Assembly: GCF_039523175.1 (NCBI RefSeq)
Contig: NZ_BAAAEU010000001.1
Span: 124,001-188,000 of the forward strand
DNA length: 64,000 nt
Source of the DNA: Dokdonella_A soli
Lineage (GTDB): Bacteria; Pseudomonadota; Gammaproteobacteria; Xanthomonadales; Rhodanobacteraceae
Reading direction: 5' to 3'
Under the pieces are notes generated by a model that was given only the letters and a program-made list of their open reading frames with translations, was not told the origin of the DNA and did no database searches. The translations under genes and the position numbers were made by a program. Below, in pieces: positions 60,614-64,000 of this stretch; within the stretch, counting starts at the first letter, position 1; each line of letters starts with the position of its first letter.

Positions 60614-61016
60614 CGCCAGCCGACCGCGGCCGGATGGGTTCGCTCCCATCCGGCGCCAGATTCCGGTACACGCGCGGATCTGGCGGGCTATCGGGAAAGG
60701 ACTAACCGCTCGATCGGGCCCCGGCGCGCCAGGAGCGTAAGTATCCCCCGCAAAGCCGGGGGCCTTAGTAGCGGAGCCGCTCAAAGCGGCCGAGAAGAGC
60801 AGCAGCCGGACGGTCCGAAGCGCTTCGCAGGGTTGCTCTGCTCACGTTCGTTACGCCTCTCATCCGTTCGTGCTGAGGTATCGAAGCATGAACGGCGCGA
60901 CACCGCGTGGGTTCGCCCTTTGATACCTCAGGGCGAACGGCTCCGTCGGGACACCGCAGCAACTGTCAAACTTCTGCTGCCTCCCCGGCAGAGCCGGGGG
61001 GACTCCCTCTGTTCGT
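60614..61016. repeat. 400-bp repeat-rich gap between efflux operon and mgtA
   Basis: No gene seen. It contains a CCCCCGCAAAGCCGGGGG hairpin near 60738, a family-B palindrome pair at 60864-60940 (CGTTCGTGCTGAGGTATCGA ... GATACCTCAGGGCGAACGG) and a CCCCGGCAGAGCCGGGG hairpin near 60984. The last lies just beyond the mgtA stop and could serve as its 3' end, although without a T-run. Confidence 0.75.
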
Positions 61017-63710
61017 CTAGAGCATCCCGAAGCGCCGGATCAGCCGCACCTTCACGAACTGCGTCAGCAGCATGTAGGCGCCAAGGATGGCCGCCAGGTA
61101 CAACCAATAGAGGCCTGGCAGCGGCTGGAAGCCGAACTTCGCGGCCAGCGGCGAGTACGGCAGCAGTGCGCCGGCCGCGCAGATCACGATGCCGGTCAGG
61201 GTCAACGGCAGGCTTGCGCGACTCTCGAAGAACGGCAGCTTGCCGGTGCGGATCACGTGCACGATCAAGGTCTGCGAGAGCAGCGATTCGACGAACCAGC
61301 CGGTCTGGAACAGCGTCGCGTGCTCGGGCGCGTTCGCCTTGAACACGAACCACATGATCGCAAACGTCGCGTAGTCGAAGATCGAGCTGATCGGGCCGAT
61401 GAACAGCACGAAGCGCGTGATCGCCGGCATGTCCCACTGGCGCGGCTTGGCAAGGTATTCCTTGTCGACCTCGTCGGTCGCGACCGAGGTCTGCGAAAAA
61501 TCGTAGAGCAGGTTGTTGAGCAGGATCTGCACTGCGGCCATCGGCAGGAACGGCAGGAACGCGCTGGCGCCGAGCACGCTGAACATGTTGCCGAAGTTCG
61601 AGCTGGCGGTCATCTTGATGTACTTGAGGATGTTGCCGAACACCTTGCGGCCTTCGAGCACCCCCTCCTCGAGCACCATCAGGCTCTTCTCGAGCAGGAT
61701 GATGTCGGCGGCTTCCTTGGCGATGTCGACCGCGGTATCGACCGAGATACCGACGTCGGCCGCGCGCAGCGCGGGACCGTCGTTGATGCCGTCGCCCATG
61801 AAACCGACCACGTGGCCATCGCGGTGCAATGCTTCGATCACGCGTACTTTCTGCTGCGGGTTCAGACGTGCGAATACCTGAGTGTCACGCGTCGCGACGC
61901 TGAGTTCCTCGTCGCTCATGGCTTCGACCTGCGGGCCGACCAGGTATTTGTCGACCTGGAATCCGACCTGGCGGCAGACGTTGCGCGTGACGATGTCGTT
62001 GTCACCGGTGAGAATCTTCACCGCCACGCCGTTCTCGTTGAGCGCCTTGATCGCATCGGCCGCGCTGTCCTTGGGCGGATCGAGGAACGCGATGAAGCCC
62101 ATCAGCGTGAGGCCGGTCTCGTCGGCCAGCGAGTAAGCCGCCTTCGCCTCGATCTCGCGCATGCCCAGCGCGATCACGCGGAAGCCATCATCGTTCATGT
62201 CGCGCGCAACGCCGCGCACCTCGGCGAGCATGCCCTCCGACATGGCTTCGTCGCCATCGGGGGTACGCGACGCAGCGCAGATGCCGACCATTTCGGCGAC
62301 CGCGCCCTTGGCGATCAGGAAATGGCGTCCGGCGCTGTTCTTGACGATCACCGACATGCGCCGGCGCGTGAAGTCGAACGGCACTTCGTCCACCAGCGTG
62401 TATTCGCTGTGCAGATGAGCACGCAGCTTGTCGTCGACGCGCTCAAGCACGGCGAGGTCGAGCAGGTTCTTGAGACCGGTCTGGTAGTGGCTGTTGAGGT
62501 AGGCGAATTCGAGCACGTGCTCATCTTCGTCGCCCCGGATGTCCACGTGGCGTTCCAGGATCACCTTGTCCTGGGTCAGCGTGCCGGTCTTGTCGGTGCA
62601 CAGCACATCGATCGCGCCGAAGTTCTGGATCGCGTTGAGGCGCTTCACGATCACGTCCTTCTTCGCCATCGCCATCGCGCCCTTGGCGAGATTGATGGTG
62701 ACGATCATCGGCAGCATTTCCGGGGTCAGGCCGACCGCGACCGCGACCGCGAACATGAACGCATCGAACCAGGCGCCCTTGATGATGCCGTTGAGCAGGA
62801 ACACCACCGGCACCATGACCGCCATGAAGCGGATCATCAGCCAGGCGAAGCGCTGGACGCCCCTGTCGAAGCTGGTCTGCACGCGCTGGCCGACCAGCGA
62901 TCCGGCGAGTGCGCCGAAATAGGTCCTGCCGCCGGTCGCCGCGATCACGCCGGTCGCGCTGCCGCTGATCACATTGCTGCCCATGAAGCAGAGGTTGCGC
63001 GCCTCCAGCGGCGCCTTCGCATCGGCATCGACGCCGGCGAACTTCTCGACCGGCATCGATTCGCCGGTCAGCGCGGACTGGTTGATGAACAGGTCCTTCG
63101 CGCTGAGCAGGCGCAGGTCGGCCGGGATCATGTCGCCGGCCGACAGGTGCACGACATCACCTGGCACGAGGTGGTCGATCGGCACCTCGGTCTTCTGCGC
63201 GACCGGCGCGACCGGTTCGGCGTCCTCGTCGCCACTGTCCGGCGGTTCCGGCAGGCGCCGCGCGGTCGCGGTATTGCTGACCATGCTGCGCAGCTGCTCG
63301 ACCGCGCGCCCGGTCCGCGCTTCCTGGAAATACGACAGGAACACGGCCATGAACACCATCGCGAGCATGATCGAGGCCCCGACCGCGTCGTCGCCGAGCC
63401 ACGAAACGACCGCAAGAACCGTCAGCAAGATATTGATCGGATTGGTTAAAAACCGGTGCCCGATCTCGAGCAGGAACGGCCGCTTCTTCTCCTGTGCAAC
63501 GACGTTCGGGCCGTATTCCTCGAGTCGCGACTCGACTTCGGCCGCGGACAGCCCATCGCCGCTGACGCCGAGGCGCGCCAGTGTCTCGGCGCCATCCACG
63601 TGTACGAACTCGAGCAACGGGTGATTGGCCTGGCCATTGCGGCGAGCGTCGTTGCCGCCGATACGCAGCGCGGCCGGCACCGTGGCGGCGAAGAGGGTGA
63701 ACTTGAACAT
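61017..63710 (-). CDS. mgtA: magnesium-transporting P-type ATPase MgtA
   Basis: An 897-residue P3B-type ATPase. TGES of the actuator domain appears in SALTGESMPVEKF near residue 217, and the phosphorylation site is CTDKTGTLTQDKVI near 370. AVAVGLTPEMLPMIVTINLA and MGDGINDGPALRAADVGISV complete the set. Ten membrane helices. GGAG ribosome site upstream. A long structured leader precedes it, consistent with control by Mg2+. Confidence 0.95.
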   Translation of the reverse strand: MFKFTLFAATVPAALRIGGNDARRNGQANHPLLEFVHVDGAETLARLGVSGDGLSAAEVESRLEEYGPNVVAQEKKRPFLLEIGHRFLTNPINILLTVLAVVSWLGDDAVGASIMLAMVFMAVFLSYFQEARTGRAVEQLRSMVSNTATARRLPEPPDSGDEDAEPVAPVAQKTEVPIDHLVPGDVVHLSAGDMIPADLRLLSAKDLFINQSALTGESMPVEKFAGVDADAKAPLEARNLCFMGSNVISGSATGVIAATGGRTYFGALAGSLVGQRVQTSFDRGVQRFAWLMIRFMAVMVPVVFLLNGIIKGAWFDAFMFAVAVAVGLTPEMLPMIVTINLAKGAMAMAKKDVIVKRLNAIQNFGAIDVLCTDKTGTLTQDKVILERHVDIRGDEDEHVLEFAYLNSHYQTGLKNLLDLAVLERVDDKLRAHLHSEYTLVDEVPFDFTRRRMSVIVKNSAGRHFLIAKGAVAEMVGICAASRTPDGDEAMSEGMLAEVRGVARDMNDDGFRVIALGMREIEAKAAYSLADETGLTLMGFIAFLDPPKDSAADAIKALNENGVAVKILTGDNDIVTRNVCRQVGFQVDKYLVGPQVEAMSDEELSVATRDTQVFARLNPQQKVRVIEALHRDGHVVGFMGDGINDGPALRAADVGISVDTAVDIAKEAADIILLEKSLMVLEEGVLEGRKVFGNILKYIKMTASSNFGNMFSVLGASAFLPFLPMAAVQILLNNLLYDFSQTSVATDEVDKEYLAKPRQWDMPAITRFVLFIGPISSIFDYATFAIMWFVFKANAPEHATLFQTGWFVESLLSQTLIVHVIRTGKLPFFESRASLPLTLTGIVICAAGALLPYSPLAAKFGFQPLPGLYWLYLAAILGAYMLLTQFVKVRLIRRFGML

Positions 63711-63914
63711 GGCGACTCCGGAATCGGGACGGGCAGATCGATCACGCTGCCGCCGCGGGAATCGCCGGAATCGCTGTCAGTGCGTCGTCTCGCCGACGCA
63801 GGCAGGGTTCAGCCGGCCATTCGCTCCGTGGTGGCAGCGCTGCTTCGTCTGGGGCTACTGCAGCATTCCACGGAGGGAACCTCGCTGGACAGGAAAACGC
63901 GCCGGGAACGGCGC
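63711..63914 (-). promoter_or_regulatory. structured 5' leader of mgtA, possible Mg2+-sensing RNA
   Basis: About 200 nt between the predicted start and the ATG, without a usable ORF. Read on the minus strand it has nested pairings: GGTTC (63882-63878) with GAACC (63810-63806), CTCCGTGG (63875-63868) with CCACGGAG (63831-63824), and GCTGC with GCAGC inside. A TGCGTCG/CGACGCA hairpin follows at 63800-63781. Segments GAGGTTCC and GCTGCAGTAGCCCC recall the conserved GAGGCUCC and CGCUGCUGCCC of the M-box (ykoK) riboswitch. This likeness is by eye only. Confidence 0.45.
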
Positions 63915-63920
63915 GCGGGC

Positions 63921-63949
63921 ATCATAGTGACGCAGGGTTGTTTCGGCAA
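63921..63949 (-). promoter_or_regulatory. sigma-70 promoter of mgtA
   Basis: On the minus strand TTGCCG (63949-63944), a 17-bp spacer and a TATGAT -10 (63926-63921). The spacing is ideal and the -10 nearly perfect. The transcript would begin near 63914 with the structured leader. Confidence 0.6.
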
Positions 63950-64000
63950 TCTTTCAGATCGGACCGGATTGGCCGGAAATGCTTCATTTTTGAAACGCGC

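Noticed and set aside
61257..63449. 730-codon plus-strand frame opposite mgtA
   Set aside because: Antisense of the P-type ATPase with all its motifs on the minus strand.
63711..63926. Leader-peptide frame before mgtA (two ATGs at the -10 element)
   Set aside because: The ATGs lie in the TATGAT -10 itself, so they would not be on the transcript.

Overview
The window is GC-rich, gene-dense chromosomal DNA. It most likely comes from a gammaproteobacterium of the Xanthomonadales/Lysobacterales, perhaps Rhodanobacteraceae or Xanthomonadaceae. The reasons are the divergent fur/bamE pair followed by rnfH-ratA-smpB, a lone rnfB next to nth, the hrcA-grpE-dnaK-dnaJ-dapB order, and many copies of the GTAGGAGCGGCTTCAGCCGCGA palindromic repeat with its own RAYT transposase. 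No rRNA, tRNA or CRISPR array was seen. All names come from motif recognition by eye, not from database searches.

Layout. 1-3.2 kb: a GldA/GldF/GldG-type ABC exporter (minus strand, GldG cut by the window edge). 3.5-5.8 kb: a DUF3025 protein and rimO. 5.9-9.2 kb: a TPR diguanylate cyclase, a dienelactone hydrolase and a HIT protein. 9.2-14.4 kb: a 5-oxoproline operon, pxpB-pxpC-pxpA, then a two-gene DUF969/DUF979 membrane pair (probable permease) and pcp. 14.4-18.7 kb: three exported proteins of unknown function, dcd, apbC and a DUF2147 protein. 18.8-24.7 kb: metG, two small unknown genes, rnfB, nth and an OprP/OprO-like porin. 24.8-31.4 kb: dapB and the heat-shock cluster dnaJ-(TMEM175)-dnaK-grpE-hrcA with recognisable sigma-32 promoters. 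31.5-37.1 kb: recN, a RAYT transposase between REP pairs, fur, bamE, rnfH, ratA, smpB and a sulfotransferase.

37.1-43.2 kb is the accessory stretch. It begins at ssrA (tmRNA), a common integration target, and holds a zinc-knuckle protein, a broken Ntn-hydrolase-like gene, a Rap1a/Tai-like secreted protein between duplicated gene tails, a 28-residue membrane peptide, a truncated tyrosine integrase, an XRE/DUF2975 regulator pair and a two-gene ABC transporter. A perfect 23-bp inverted repeat brackets most of it.

43.3-64 kb: the K+ transporter kup; an Lhr-type helicase swollen by repeat-derived segments; an odd leader with two small ORFs; a Na/Pi cotransporter translationally coupled to a two-component system; a CzcCBA/CusCBA-like metal efflux operon preceded by three CTT-type direct repeats with 11-bp period; and mgtA with a long structured 5' leader that may be a Mg2+ sensor. 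The most distinctive theme is short interspersed repeats lying in frame inside protein genes (pxpC, pxpA, metG and three places in lhr).
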